This document shows, piece by piece, positions 33,930-46,871 of a DNA stretch of 64,000 bases. Under the pieces are notes generated by a model. The model saw nothing but the letters and a program-made list of their open reading frames with translations. It had not been told where the DNA came from and searched no databases. Source of the stretch: Conchocele bisecta (taxonomy: Eukaryota > Mollusca > Bivalvia > Lucinida > Thyasiridae); contig CM055265.1 in NCBI GenBank assembly GCA_029237695.1, positions 110,348,773-110,412,772 on the forward strand, read 5' to 3'. Position 1 is the stretch's first letter. Each line of letters begins with the position of its first letter. The translations under genes were made by a program, and so were the position numbers.

Positions 33930-36900
33930 ATCTGATTAATTACACGTTTTCGCCATACCACTATACAGCCTGTGTGTGATCTGGATCTACACGTTGCCAA
34001 TACCACTATACAGGCATGTAGTGTATCTGGATCTACACTGTTTGCCAATACCACTATACAGGCAGGTGGTGTATCTGGATCTACACTTTTCGCCAATACC
34101 ACTATACAGACCTGTGGTGTATCTGGATCTACACTTTTTGCCAATACCACTATACAGGCCTGTGGTGTATCTGGATCTACACTTTTTGCCAATACCACTG
34201 TACAGACCTGTGGTGTATCTGGATCTACACTGGTTGCCAATACCACTATACAGGCCTGTGGTGTATCTGGATATACATCTGGATGTTTTCGCCAATACCA
34301 CTATACAGGACCTGTGGTGTATCTGGTCTTTTAATACACATTTTGTCAATACCACTATACAGACCTGTGTGTATCTGGTCTACACTTTTTGCCATAATCA
34401 CCTCACTACTACACATGGCTGGTGGTGTATCTGATCTACCACTACTGTGTTTGTCAATACCACTATACAGAACCTGATGTGTAATCTGGATATACACTGT
34501 TTGTCAATACCACTATACAGGCATGTGGTGTATCCAGGATCTACACTTTTTGCCAATACCACTATACAGGCATGTGGTGTATCTGGATCTACACTGTTTG
34601 CCAATACCACTATACAGGCATCGGTGTGGTATCTGGATTCTACACTTTAGTGCCAATACCACTATACAGGCTATGTGGTGTATCTTTGCCATCTACACAT
34701 TTTCGCCAATAACACTATGACAGACCGTGGTGTATCTGGATATACTATTTCACGTTGCCACTATGCACTATACAGGCTGTGGCCAATGTATCTGGCTGTA
34801 CACTTTTTCCCAATACCAATATACGGGCCTGTGGTGTATACTGGATCTACACTGTTTGCCATACCACTATACAGGCTGGTGATGGCATACTGAATACTAT
34901 ACACTTGTCCGCCAATACCACTATACAGGCCTGTGCTGTATCTGGATCTACACTGTTTTGCCGACTACAACAATACAGGCATGTGGTGTATCTGGATCTA
35001 CAATGCTTTGCCAATACACTATACCACAATACAGGCCTGTGGTGTATCTGGATCTACACTTTTTGAGCCAATACCACTATATAGGCCTGTATGTATCTGG
35101 ATCATACACCGTTTGACATACCACTATACTGGCCTGTGGTGTATCTGGATCTACACTTTGCCAATACCACTATACAGACCTGTGGAGTATCTTTTTGGAT
35201 CTACACTTTTAGCGGAATACCACTGTACAGGCCTGTGGTGTATCTGGATCTACACTTTTTCCAATACCACTATACAGGCCATGTGGTGGTATCTAGATCT
35301 ACACTGTTTGCCAATACTACTAATCAGGCTATATGTATCTGGATATACACATTTATGCCAATACCACTACACAGGCAGTGGTGTATCTGGATCTACACTT
35401 TTTGCCAATCACTACTAACAGGCCTGGTGGTGTATCTGGATCTACACTGTTTGCCAATACACACGGATATACATGGCCTGGTGGTGGTAATCTGGATCTA
35501 CACTTTTTTGCCAATACCACTATACAGCCTGAGGTGTATCTGGATCTGATACACTGTTTGCAAATGCCACTATACAGACCTGTGGTGTATCTGGATCTAC
35601 ACTGTTTCCAATACCACTAAACAGGTCTGTGGTATATCTGGATATACACTGTTTGCCAATACCACTATACAGGCATGTGGTGTATCTGGATCTACACTGT
35701 TTGCCAATACCACTATACATGACTTGTGGTGTATCTGGATATACACTGCCAATACCACTATACAGCCATCTGACACCATTTGCCAATACCACTATACAGG
35801 ACATGTGGTGTTATCTGATCTACACTTTTGCCAATACAACTATACATGCCTGTGGTGTATGGATCTTACACTGTTTGCCAATACCACTATACAGACTGTG
35901 GTGTATCTGGATCTACACTGTTTGCCAATACCACTATAACACTTTGTGTATCGGACTACACCGTTTTGCCAATACCACTATACAGGCATGTGGTGTATCT
36001 GATCTACACTGTGGTGCTAATACCACTGATACAGACCTGTGGTGTTGGATCACTGGATACTACACTGTTTTGCCAGTACCACTATACAGACCTGTGGTGT
36101 ATCTGGATATACACGTTTGCCAATACCACATACAGGCCTGTGGTGTATCTGGATCTACACTGTTTGCCAATACCATCTAAACAGACCTGTGGTTTGTATC
36201 AGGAATCTACACTTTTTGCCAATACCACTATACAGGCCTGTGGTTGTATCTTTTTGGATTCTACACCTTTTTTTGGTGCCAATACCACCATGTACCCAGA
36301 CCTGTGGTGTATCTTGGATCCTACAGGCTGTTTGCCAATACCAACATACAGGGCCTGTGGTGTATCTTTGGAATATACAACCTGGTTTGCCATACCACCT
36401 ATACAGGCTTGGGTTGGTGTCTGGGTCTACAACATTTTGTCCAATAACCACTATAAGAACCTGGTGTGTATCTGGTATTTTCCTAAACTTTTTAGCCAAT
36501 ATCACCTACCACAGGCCTTGGTGGTGTATCTTTTTTGGGGGGAATTTTCCTACACAACTTTGTTTTGCCAAAGGCCACTTTTAATACCAAGGCATGTGGT
36601 TGTATCTTTGGAATATACATTGTTTTCCAATTTCACTTTTAATAACAAGCCGTTTGGGGTGTATCCTTTGGAATTCTACCACTTTTTCCGGCCCAATAAA
36701 CTAAACCGGGGCCTGTGGTTGTACTTGGAATCACACTTTTTTGCCAATACCACTAGGACTTCATTTTGTAAGTGTATCTGGTTTAATCTACTCATTTTCC
36801 GGACATTTCCACTATACAACCTGGTGGTGTATCTGGATTTCTACACTTTTTGCCAATTTAACCAACTATACAGGCCTGTGTGTATCTGGGATCTTTACCC

Positions 36901-38290
36901 TTTTTTCCATAACCAACTGGTTAGCCATACCTGTGGTGTAATCTTGGATCCTAACTGGTTGCCAAGTACCACTAACAAGGCCTAGGTGGTTTGATCTTTG
37001 ATATACACTGGTTTGCCAATAAACCATTTTAATTTACAAGGCCTTGGTTTTGTATCCTGGGTCTACACATTTTTGGACCAATACCACTATACAGACCTGG
37101 TGGTGTATCTGGATTTCTACCTTTTTGCCAATATCACCTACACAGGCCTGGTGGTGTAATCTTTTTTGAATCTACACCTGTTTTTCAATTACACCTATAA
37201 CAGACCTGTGGTTTTGTAACCCTGGACTTACACAGTTTTGTCCAATTACCACTAACATGCATGGTGGTGTAATCTTTGAATCTAACAACCTGTTTGTTGG
37301 CACAATACCACTTTACAGGCATGTTGGTGTATTCCTTTGGATCTACATTTTTGCCATTTACCACTATACCAGGCCGTGTGGTGTATCTGGATCTACACTT
37401 TTTGCCAATACCACTATCAAGTAGCCTGGTGGTGGTATCTGGATCTACCTTTTTGGCAATACCACTTTTTGTACAGACTTTTGTGGGGTGTAATCTGGAT
37501 CTAACACTGGTTGGCCAAAAAATAAAAAAACCAAACCCTTTTATACAGGCCTGGTGGTGTAACTTTGAATATACACGATTGCCAATAACCACCTAATACA
37601 TGGCCTGTTTGGTGTATCCTGGTCTACACCTTTTGTCAAAACCAATTTCTATACAGACTGTGGTGGTACTCTGGATCTACACTTTGCCCAATATCCACCT
37701 ACACAGGCTGGTGGGTGTATTCTGGATCCTACACTGTTTGTCAATACCACTATCCTCACTGTGGTGTATCTGGATCTACAACTGTATGTCATAACCACTA
37801 TAAGGCAGGTGGGTGTATCTCTTTTTTGGTCACACTGTTTTTGCCAATACCACTACAGGCATTGTGGTGTATCGGATCTAAACATGTTTTGGCAGTACTA
37901 TACAGGGCCTGGTGTATCTGAATCTAACCACTGGCCTTTAATACCACTAACAGGCCTGTTATCTGGATCTACACTTTTGGCAATACCAATATACCAGGAC
38001 TTTGTGAATGTATCTGGATCTACACTTTTCTCCAATACCACTTTACAGGCCTGTGGTGTATCTGATCTAACACGTTTGCCAAATACCCACTATACAGGCA
38101 TGTGGTGTATCCTTTGAATCTACACTTTTCGCCAATACCACAATACAGACCTGGGTGTAAATCTGGATTTCCTACTGACCTGTTTCCTGAATTTCCTACA
38201 AACTTTTCCGCCAATACCACTATACAGGCCTGTGGTGTTTTGGATCTACACGTGGCCAATACCATATAGGTTGTGGTTTGTATTCTGGCT
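33930..38290. repeat. Indel-rich stretch of the minisatellite, interval 2
   Basis: As interval 1, and worst between 36180 and 38200, where homopolymers are lengthened (GTATCTTTTTTGG) and extra bases appear in almost every unit. A short cleaner stretch lies near 35600-35720. Confidence 0.7.
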
Positions 38291-39079
38291 CTACACTTTT
38301 TCCCAATACCACTATACGGGCCTGTGGTGTATCTGGATCTACACTGTTTGCCAATACCACTATACAGGCATGTGGTGCATCTGGATCTACACTTTTCGCC
38401 AATACCACTATACAGGCCTGTGCTGTATCTGGATCTACACTGTTTGCCAATACCACAATACAGGCATGTGGTGTATCTGGATCTACACTGTTTGCCAATA
38501 CCACTATACAGGCATGTGGTGTATCTGGATCTACACTGTTTGCCAATACCACAATACAGGCATGTGGTGTATCTGGATCTACACTGTTTGCCAATACCAC
38601 TATACAGGCATGTGGTGTATCTGGATATACACTTTATGCCAATACCACTATACAGGCATGTGGTGTATCTGGATCTACACTTTTCGCCAATACCACTATA
38701 CAGACCTGTGGTGTATCTGGATCTACAACGTTCGCCAATACCACTATACAGACCTGTGGTGTATCTGGCTGTACACTTTTACCCAATACCACTACACGGG
38801 CCTGTGGTGTATCTGGATCTACACTGTTTGCCAATACCACTACACAGGCATGTGATGCATCTGGATCTACACTTGTCGCCAATACCACTATACAGGCATG
38901 TGCTGTATCTGGATCTACACTGTTTGCCGATACCACTATACAAGCATGTGGTGTATCTGGATCTACACTGTTTGCCAATACATGTACCACAATACAGGCA
39001 TGTGGTGTATCTGGATATACACTTTTTGCCAATACCACTATATAGGCCTGTGGTGTATCTGGATCTACACTGTTTGCCA

Positions 39080-42000
39080 AATACTACAGGCTGGTGTATC
39101 TGGAATCTACACTGTGCCAAGCTACAGGACCTGTGTGTATCTGGATCTACACTGTTTGCCAATTCCACTATACAGGATGTGGTTGTACCTGGATCTAACT
39201 GTTTTGCCAAACCAACTATAAACCAGGCAGTGGGGTATCTGGATCTACCAACGGTTTGCCAAAACCACTTATTACAAGGATGTGGTATATCTGGTTCTAC
39301 ACTGTTTCCCAATACCATATACCTGCTGGTGGTGTACTTTTTGGATCCTCACTACACTGTTTGCAATACCCACTATACAGTACATGTGGTGTATCTGGAT
39401 CCAATACACTTTTTGCCAAACCAATACATATACAGGCCTGTGGTTTGTATCTGGATCTACACTTTGCCTTTTTGCAATACCATCTGGTACAGACATGTGG
39501 TGTATCCTTTTAGATCTACACTGGTTTGCAATAACCACTATAACAGGCCTGGTGGTTGTATCTGGTATACACTGGGTTTTTTGCCAAATATCAATACCAC
39601 ATGCTGGTGGTGTATCTGGTCTCAAATTGTTTGTCAATTACCACTATACAGCCTGTGGTGAATATGGGAATCTATTTTAGTCAAATACCACTATACAGGG
39701 CAATTGTGGTGTTTATTGGAATCTACATGTTTTGCCCAATACCACTTTACAGGCATGTGGTGTACCTTGGATCTACATTTTTTTGCCAATAACCACTCAC
39801 AGGCCTGTGGTGTATGGATCTACACTTTTTTGCCAATACCATTCTGGATTTCTACACCTTTTTGTCCGGTGTATCTGGATCTACACCTTGCAATACCACT
39901 TATACATGTGGTGTATTCTAGCCAATCATACCACTGGTTTGTCAATACCATCTATACAGACCTGTGTGTATCTGGGATCTACACATGTTTGTCCAATACC
40001 ACTATACAGGCATGTGGTGTATCTGGATCTACACGGTTTTTGCCAATACCACTTTATGAGGCATGTGGTGTATCTGGATCTACACCTGTTTTGCAGGTAC
40101 CACTATACAGGCCATTATGTGGTGTATCTGGGATCTACACATGGTTTTTGCCTATACCCACTATACAGGCCTGTGGTGTATCTGGATCCTACACTTTAAC
40201 GCCAATCCCACTATCGAAAGGCATTGTGTGGATCTATTTGGGATCTACACTCTTTTTGCTATATCCACCCTATACAGCCTGGCCTCTGGTGTATCTTTGA
40301 TCTATACACGGTTTTCCATTTGCCAATACCACTATACAGGCATGGTGGTGTATCTGATATACACTTTTCGCAATACCACTACTACAGACCTGTGGTGTAT
40401 CTGGATCTACTAACCGTTTGCCAATACCACTTAAAGACCTGTGGTGTATCTGGTTCTGGTCCAATACACTTTTTCCCAATACCACTATACGGGCCTGTGG
40501 TGTATCTGGATCTACACTGTTTTGCCATACCACTACTACAGACCTGTGGTGAACTATCCAACTGGATCTACACTTTTCGCCAATACACTATACAGGCCTG
40601 TGCCTGTATCTGGATCTACACTGTTTGCAATACCGACTATACTTTGCATGTGGGGTGTATCTTTTGGATATACACTGTTTGCCATACCACTAAATTTATA
40701 CAGGCATGGTGGTGTATCTGGATCTACACTGTTTGCCATACCACTATACAGGCATGTGGTGTATCTGGATTATACACATGTTTTGCCAATACCACTATAC
40801 ATGGCATGTGGTGTATGGCATAGATCTACACTTTTCGCCTATACACTATACAGGGCATGTGGTGTATCTGGATCTTACACTTTTCGCCAATACAACTATA
40901 CAGACCTGTGGTGTTTATCTGGATCTACACCGTTCGCCTATACCACCAATATTCAGACTGGTGGTTTGTATCAGGATGTACTTTTGGACTTTTACCCAAT
41001 ACACTACACGGGGCTGTCGGTGTATCTGGATACGGGACACAAAAAATGTTTGCAATACCACTATACAGGCATGTGATGCATCTGGATCTTCACTTGTGCC
41101 AATCCACTATCAGGCCTGCAGTATCCGGATCTACACTTGTTTGCCATACCATATTCAGGGCATGTGGTGCCATTCTGGATCTACACTTTTGCCTACCACC
41201 TTTTCAAGGCCTGGTGGTGTTTTGGATCTACACTGTTTGCCAATTACCATTTACATCAATTGGTGGGGTATTGGATTACACTGTTTGCCAATACCCACTA
41301 ATACAGGGCTTGGGGTGTATCCGGTCTACACAGTTTGCCAATACCAACTATATCCATGTGGTGTATCTGGATTACACAATTTTGCCAATACCACTATACA
41401 GCCTTTGTTGGTGTATCTGGATCTCATGTTTTGCCAATACCACTTACGGCCTTTGTGGGTGTTTCTGGATACACTTGTTTCCATACCACATACCAAAGGC
41501 TTTGGTGTTATCTGGATCTACACTGTTTGCAATACCACTATCAGGCATTGGGTGGATTCTGGATTTTACCATTTTGCCAAATACCAATATTCAGGCCCTG
41601 GTGGTGTATTGGATCTACCGTTTTGCCACTATACAGATACACGTGCCAATACCACTATACAGGCGTGGGTGGTTATCGGATACACTGTTTGCCAAATACC
41701 ACTATACAGGCCTTTGGTTGGTATCTGGATCTACACTGTTTGTCAATACCACTTAAATTATAAGCCATGGGTCTATCTGGGACTACACCTGTTTGCCAAT
41801 ACCCTATACAGGCCTGTTGGTGGTATCTGAATACTATTGGCCTGTGTGTATCTGGAGATCTACCACTGGGTTAGCCAAACCTTTTTTCCACTACAGGCTA
41901 CATACAACCGTTTGCCAATACCACTATACAGACCTGTGGTGTATCTGGATCATACACTGTTTGGCGGAATACCACTATACAGATGTGTGGTGTATCTGAT

Positions 42001-42330
42001 TACACCGTTTGCCAATACCTCTATAGCCGGTTTGGTTATCCTGGGTATGGACCTGTGATTGTAACTGGAATTCTACACTTGTTTGTCCAATACCACTATT
42101 TACAGCTGTGGTGTAATTCTGGATCTACACTTTTTGCCAATTCCAATTATACAGGCTGTTGTGTATCGAATTCTACTGATTTTGCCAATACCACTATTAC
42201 AGGACCTGTGGTGTATCTGGATCTACATCTTTTGCCAACCACTATAAAGGCCGTTTGTAAGCCGTTTTGGGATCTACATCTGTGTGTGGGTCAAAGAACC
42301 ACTACAGCCTGTGGTGTATCTGGATCTACA
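39080..42330. repeat. Indel-rich stretch of the minisatellite, interval 3
   Basis: As interval 1. Regular units resume at about 42330 and continue to the end of the array. Confidence 0.7.
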
Positions 42331-42968
42331 CCGTTTGCCAATACCACTATAGAGATACACCGTTTGCCAATACCACTATACAGACCTGTGGTGTATCCGG
42401 ATCTACACCGTTTGCCAATACCACTATACAGACCTGTGGTGCATCTAGATCTACACTGTTTGCCAATACCACTATACAGACCTGTGGTCTATCTGGATCT
42501 ACACTGTTTGCCAATACCACTATACAGGCATGTGGTGTATCTGGATCTACACTGTTTGCCAATACCACTATACAGGCCTGTGGTGTATCTGGATCTACAC
42601 TTTTTGCCAATACCACTGTACAGGCCTGTGGTGTATCTGGATCTACACTGTTTGCCAATACCTCTATACAGGCCTGTGGTGTATCTGGATCTACACCGTT
42701 TGCCAATACCAGTCCACTATACAGGCCTTTGGTGTATCTGGATCTACACTGTTTGCCAATACCACTATACAGGCCTGTGGTGTATCTGGATATACACTGT
42801 TGGCCAATACCACTATACAGGCCTGTGATGTATCTGGATCTACACTTTTCGCCAATACCACTATACAGGCATGTGGTGTATCTGGATCGACACTGTTTGC
42901 TAATACCACTATACAGGCCTGTGGTGTATCTGGATCTACACTTTTTGCCAATACCACTATACAGGCCC

Positions 42969-43015
42969 GTGATGTTGAAAGCGTTAAAGCCCAATTTCTC
43001 CTGTCACACTCACAA
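42969..43015. mobile_element. Family G element terminus at the right edge of the minisatellite
   Basis: Immediately after the last 48-bp unit comes AAAGCCCAATTTCTCCTGTC and ACAC. It matches the right end of the family G element at 58816-58850 (AAGCCCAATTTCTCC, then GTCACAC) in the same orientation. The left end of the element is not present at the other side of the array. Confidence 0.7.
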
Positions 43016-43202
43016 ATAATGGAGTGTGATATTCCCAATTTACCCAGGCTTTGGAGTTATAATAATCATGTACTGTAATACATAGTTTGATACACCTTTA
43101 ATAGTCCGAGACATAAAATATAACATAAATGTACAAGGTAACAGTTGAGGAATTGTAACAGCCATCAGCAAGTTATTATCATGTAAAGGAAGTTCATTCA
43201 TT

Positions 43203-43907
43203 CAGAGCTCCATATAAGTTTTGTATCTAAAGAGTATTATATCCCCCAGATTGTAACACCATATTTGGTGATTTTCATCTTTGAAACTATCAGAAAATGC
43301 AGTGTAAATATAAGTAATAAAACTATGGGCTGTTGCGTTTACATTGGTATGAAAAATATTTGGTCTCTTTAAAGTCCTTCGGACTCCACACACTTCAAAC
43401 AGACCAAATGTTTTGTTCATACTACAGTAAATGCAACAGCCCATGCTTTTAGGAAGGACTCCTTGCAAACTTTAAACAGACCAAATGTTTTTCATACCGC
43501 AGTAAACGCAACAGCCCATGGTTTTAGGAAGGGCTCCTTGCAAACTTGGAAGACCAAATATTTTTCGCACCGCAGTAAACACAACAGCCCATGGTTTTAG
43601 GAAGGACTCCTCGCAAACTTTGAACAGACCAAATGTTTTTTTCATACCACAGTAAACACAACAGTTCATGGTTTTATTACTTAATTAAATAGGAAACAAA
43701 TGGTATATTTTCTTTTAAAAATCACTAAATTGAGCTGAAGGAAGTCATTTTCAACTCTATTACAGTATTTTCACTACTCAATTTGAAAATCAATGCGTAT
43801 TTTCACATTGCTATGAGTATTTTGTACTCCCACTTTTGATAATCAATGCGTATTCTGCTAAAAATAAGTGGGAAAATACGCCAATACGCACCTTATCTGG
43901 AGCTCTG
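43203..43907. mobile_element. hAT-like non-autonomous element, family H, 705-bp copy
   Basis: Terminal inverted repeats are CAGAGCTCCATATAAG on the left and CTTATCTGGAGCTCTG on the right, with one mismatch. TTCATT on both outer sides is a likely partial target duplication. The CAGRG-type terminus fits hAT elements. Shorter members with the same ends are at 60757-61136 and 63704-63979, and partial ends are at 47015-47060, 54920-55075 and 58450-58513. No transposase. Confidence 0.7.
43325..43672. repeat. Tandem repeat, about 75-bp unit, inside the hAT-like element
   Basis: CAACAGCCCATG-type starts occur at 43434, 43509, 43582 and 43659 (spacings 75, 73, 77). Each has AGGAAGGACTCC, AGACCAAAT and CATACC(G/A)CAGTAAAC. 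A reverse-oriented copy precedes them (43325-43375), so the block is part tandem and part inverted. Confidence 0.85.
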
Positions 43908-44813
43908 TTCATTTGCTTGGATGTTGTGTTTCACAAGCAGCCAACGACCAGAAACATTGATAATCAGACACAACATTTCAATCAATCAGTGATCATGCAA
44001 TCAAAGTGTCATATTACAAATCCTTATAAGTTTACCTACTATACTATATTTATAACCAGCAAACGCACAACAAAACAGGATCTATTTGTTTACGCATTTC
44101 TTCAGGGTTGTTGTTCAGCTGTTTATAAAGCCAGCAATCGGAACACTACACAGATGGATGTGCCAGTCTGTGTCTGAACTGGACAAAATAAGCTATTTGG
44201 TCAGATTTTGCCACACATTATTTCATAAAGCGGAGGCATGCAAGCACATACTTGTAATAAAACTTTCTGAGCACATGTCAATTTTTTTTTGTCATAAAAA
44301 TCATACAGTTTTATTGGTCGAGGCTGATCTCAGGGCAGTCTCGACAGATCAAACGGTAACCTGATTTTGAGCACAATAATGGATTACAAGGTAAAAGGTT
44401 TTATACACACAGGCACATGATCACATTCGTCAAATTTGTGTCATAACAACCATGCAGTTTGATTGGCGGATTGATTTTGAAGATTAGAAAGGTGAACGTG
44501 CTGAGGAAACCATACAAGGCGTGCCATATGATTTTGTACTTACGAACATGTGCATTTCATAAAATATAATTACAGAAACTGTAATATTTTCTGCAAATGA
44601 CGTCGAAAGATGGCAATAATTTCATCAACTTTCGACGTCATTTACGGAAAATAACATAAACTTTGTAAAATATTTGTTCATGAAATACCGGTACAAAATC
44701 ACATGACGTGTCTAATATGAGCATGCGCCCAGAGCCTGTGATTACAAGACTGAGCATATAATCAAACATTGTGTTTGAAATCAATGTTTGTTTGGTTCAC
44801 CCTGTGCACAGCT
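43908..44813. repeat. Repeat fragments, including a CGACGTCA hairpin
   Basis: AATGACGTCGAAAG at 44594-44607 is the inverse of CTTTCGACGTCATT at 44631-44644, forming a hairpin of about 14 bp. A related hairpin-containing stretch is at 52890-53050. Fragments with GATTTTGAGC and TTGGTCGAGGCTGA relate to the tandem repeat at 46110-46450. No gene. Confidence 0.5.
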
Positions 44814-45030
44814 CAGTAGCCAATTTCATCAAAATTGCAAAGTATACTTATCTAGCAAAGTATACTTTGAGGGAGTAATCATTCATTTTTCCCAAAATGC
44901 ATTATTTCATATAGAACTAACCACTGCATATATTTGATGATTAAAAGTATGCAGAATTATTATACTGAATTTATTACATTATCACAGCCATTTATTTTGG
45001 CTGTGATAATGTAATAAATTCAGTATAATA

Positions 45031-45928
45031 ACAAGAAATGAGGCAAAGCCACGAAGGCCAGGTTTTTTCCAAGCATAGACACTTGGATAACATAATTATA
45101 CCCACTTTTTGTAGACTAGATGGCCGTGGCCTGCATGTCGCGCCTTGGGGCGAGGCATGGACACTAAAAAAATAGATATAGTAGATGGAAAAACTTTAAC
45201 GAAAAAACTTTAACCGGACACAGACGTACGGACGGAAGGACGGACGTATGCCAAAATGCCGACGATATCGCACTTTCCGCAAGCGGTTGCGACAATGATG
45301 ATAAACACCCATGTGAAGTATCAAGGTAATGGGTGAAGCAGTTGCAGAGATATAGTACACTAAAAAACTTTTAAAAAAAAATTCAAAGTAATTTGACCTT
45401 GACATTGGGCACAGGGGCCGCACGGTTGGGGGTTAGAATGAAAATATGGATGATGATAAACACCCATGTGAAGTTTCAAGGTAATGGGCGAAGCAGTTGC
45501 AGAGATATAGTATAACGAAAAAGTTTTAACCAAAAAACTTTAACCAGACGTACGTTAAAAAGTTAACGTTGAAAATGGCTAAGTCAATTACGTGACAGTA
45601 AAAAAATGGTCAATTGTTGGATAGTTGTATGTGGTAGGCACCCCTTGGTTATGAAGCTGTGAAAGTTTGGTGGTCCTAGGTGGTACAGTACCAAAGAAAT
45701 GGACTTAAACACGAAAACTTAACATTGTAAACGCGAAAACTTAACATTGAAAATGGTGGTCCTAGGTGGTACAGTAACAAAGAAATGGACTCAAACACGA
45801 AAACTTAACATTGATTGTGGACGCCGCCCGCTGCCCGCCCGCCCCCCGCCCGCCCGCCCGCCCCGCCGCCCGCCCGCCCGGCTTTCGCCAATCCAATAGC
45901 CTGGATTTTTTTTCAAAAAACCTGGCTA
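45031..45928. mobile_element. Insertion of about 0.9 kb in MITE copy A
   Basis: It begins ACAAGAAATGAGGCAAAGCC. It holds an internal partial duplication (GATGATAAACACCCATGTGA at about 45296 and 45452, and CGAAAACTTAACATTG near 45710-45810) and ends after a C-rich CCGCCCG tract. The opening is like the element start at 55371 (ACAAGAAATGTGTCTG). No protein is encoded. The superfamily is not certain. Confidence 0.6.
45823..45882. repeat. C-rich (CCGCCCG)n low-complexity tract
   Basis: Sixty bases almost entirely of CCGCCCG-type units inside the 0.9-kb insertion. Confidence 0.9.
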
Positions 45929-46109
45929 AAAATTAATAAATGTATCTTTAAATTGAAAATTTCTCCCTCAAAGTATACTTTGCTAGAAAAGTATACTTTA
46001 CAATGTTGGTGAAATAGGCTACTGGCTCCACTAATAGAACTATCAAATTTCAAACATGAAGTATGTATGTGCAACTTTTAGAGCATAGCTTCCCAATCAA
46101 ACAGCATGA

Positions 46110-46450
46110 TTTTGAGCAGGAAATTAATTTAGATGTTGATAAAGTTTTATAATCTCGTCACAAAACCCATGATACTGAACACATTCTCGATATTTCTACT
46201 CAAAATCAGTCTGTTTGATTGGTGGAAACGGAGCACAGCTCAGCCTCGACCAATCAAATTTACTGATTGCGAGCAGAATAAAGGCGTACATGCTCAGAAA
46301 GTTTTATAATCATAGTACAAGATCCAGAAATCTAAAACAGTCTGCACACATTCTCGAAATTTGTATTAAAAAATTCACCCAGTTTCATTGGCCGAGACTG
46401 AGCACAGCTCAGCCTCGACCAATCAAACTTGCTGATTTTGAGCATAAGTA
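46110..46450. repeat. Tandem repeat, about 160-bp unit, two copies plus a partial
   Basis: GATTTTGAGC or GATTGCGAGC, then AAAGTTTTATAATC, ACACATTCTCGA, and GCACAGCTCAGCCTCGACCA recur at about 46110, 46264 and 46434. Diverged relatives occur at 44220-44500 and 59215-59275. Confidence 0.65.
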
Positions 46451-46555
46451 AAGAAAGTAGGATAGTCACAGCCCTGGTTTGGCATGGATACCTTCAACAC
46501 ACTGGTGTACTATGACAATATAACTGTGGACAAATGGTCAAAATCTTCACAGGCC

Positions 46556-46871
46556 CAGTAGCCGATTTCACCAACATTGCAAAGTATACTTTTCTAGAAA
46601 AGTATACTTTGAGGGAGTAATCATTTATTTTTCCTGAAATGCATTATAATTTATTTCATATAGAACTAACGACTGCATATATTTGATGATTAAAAGCATG
46701 CATAATTATTATACTGAATTTATTACATTATCACAGCCATTTTGGCTGTGATAATGTAATAAATTCAGTACAATAAAAATTAATAAATTTATCATAAAAC
46801 TGAAAATTTCTCCCTCCAAGTATACTTTGCTAGAAAAGTATACTTTGCAATGTTGGTGAAATAGGCTACAG
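46556..46871. mobile_element. Palindromic MITE, family C, copy B
   Basis: A complete copy of 316 bp, from CAGTAGCCGATTTCACCAAC to GTTGGTGAAATAGGCTACAG, with both inner palindromes. No clear target duplication. Confidence 0.88.

Larger units (their letters stand above)
24636..42968. repeat. 48-bp minisatellite, array 2, about 18.3 kb
   Basis: This is the same unit as array 1, at most about 380 copies. Unit variants differ mainly at TGTTTGCC, TTTTTGCC, TTTTCGCC or TTTCCC, at AGGCATG, AGGCCTG or AGACCTG, and at GGATCTAC or GGATATAC. In the consensus, five of the six frames are open and the sixth has TAG. That explains the very long chance frames here, for example 549, 629 and 501 codons; I do not regard any as genes. 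The array is interrupted at 26489-26608 and locally by shortened units containing CAGATACACC (about 29440, 29610, 33030, 33205 and 42350). Long indel-rich stretches are described separately. Confidence 0.95.
44814..46024. mobile_element. Palindromic MITE, family C, copy A (interrupted)
   Basis: It starts CAGTAGCCAATTTCATCAA and ends TTGGTGAAATAGGCTACTG. Inner palindromes are CAAAGTATACTT-type arms and CATTATCACAGCC/GGCTGTGATAATG. The element is split at 45030/45929 by an unrelated insertion of about 0.9 kb; without it the length would be about 310 bp, like copies B and C. Confidence 0.85.

Noticed and set aside
24636..42968. CRISPR-like array
   Set aside because: Units are contiguous with no unique spacers, there are no cas genes, and the DNA is eukaryotic.
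24639..42994. Very long open frames on both strands (up to about 629 codons) as candidate repeat-protein genes
   Set aside because: They follow automatically from a 48-bp unit open in five frames; overlapping frames on both strands are equally long, and no start context, splice signal or frame preference is seen.
44814..46871. A single large inverted repeat formed by MITE copies A and B
   Set aside because: The family is internally palindromic, so any two copies look inverted; element ends and an insertion explain the arrangement better.
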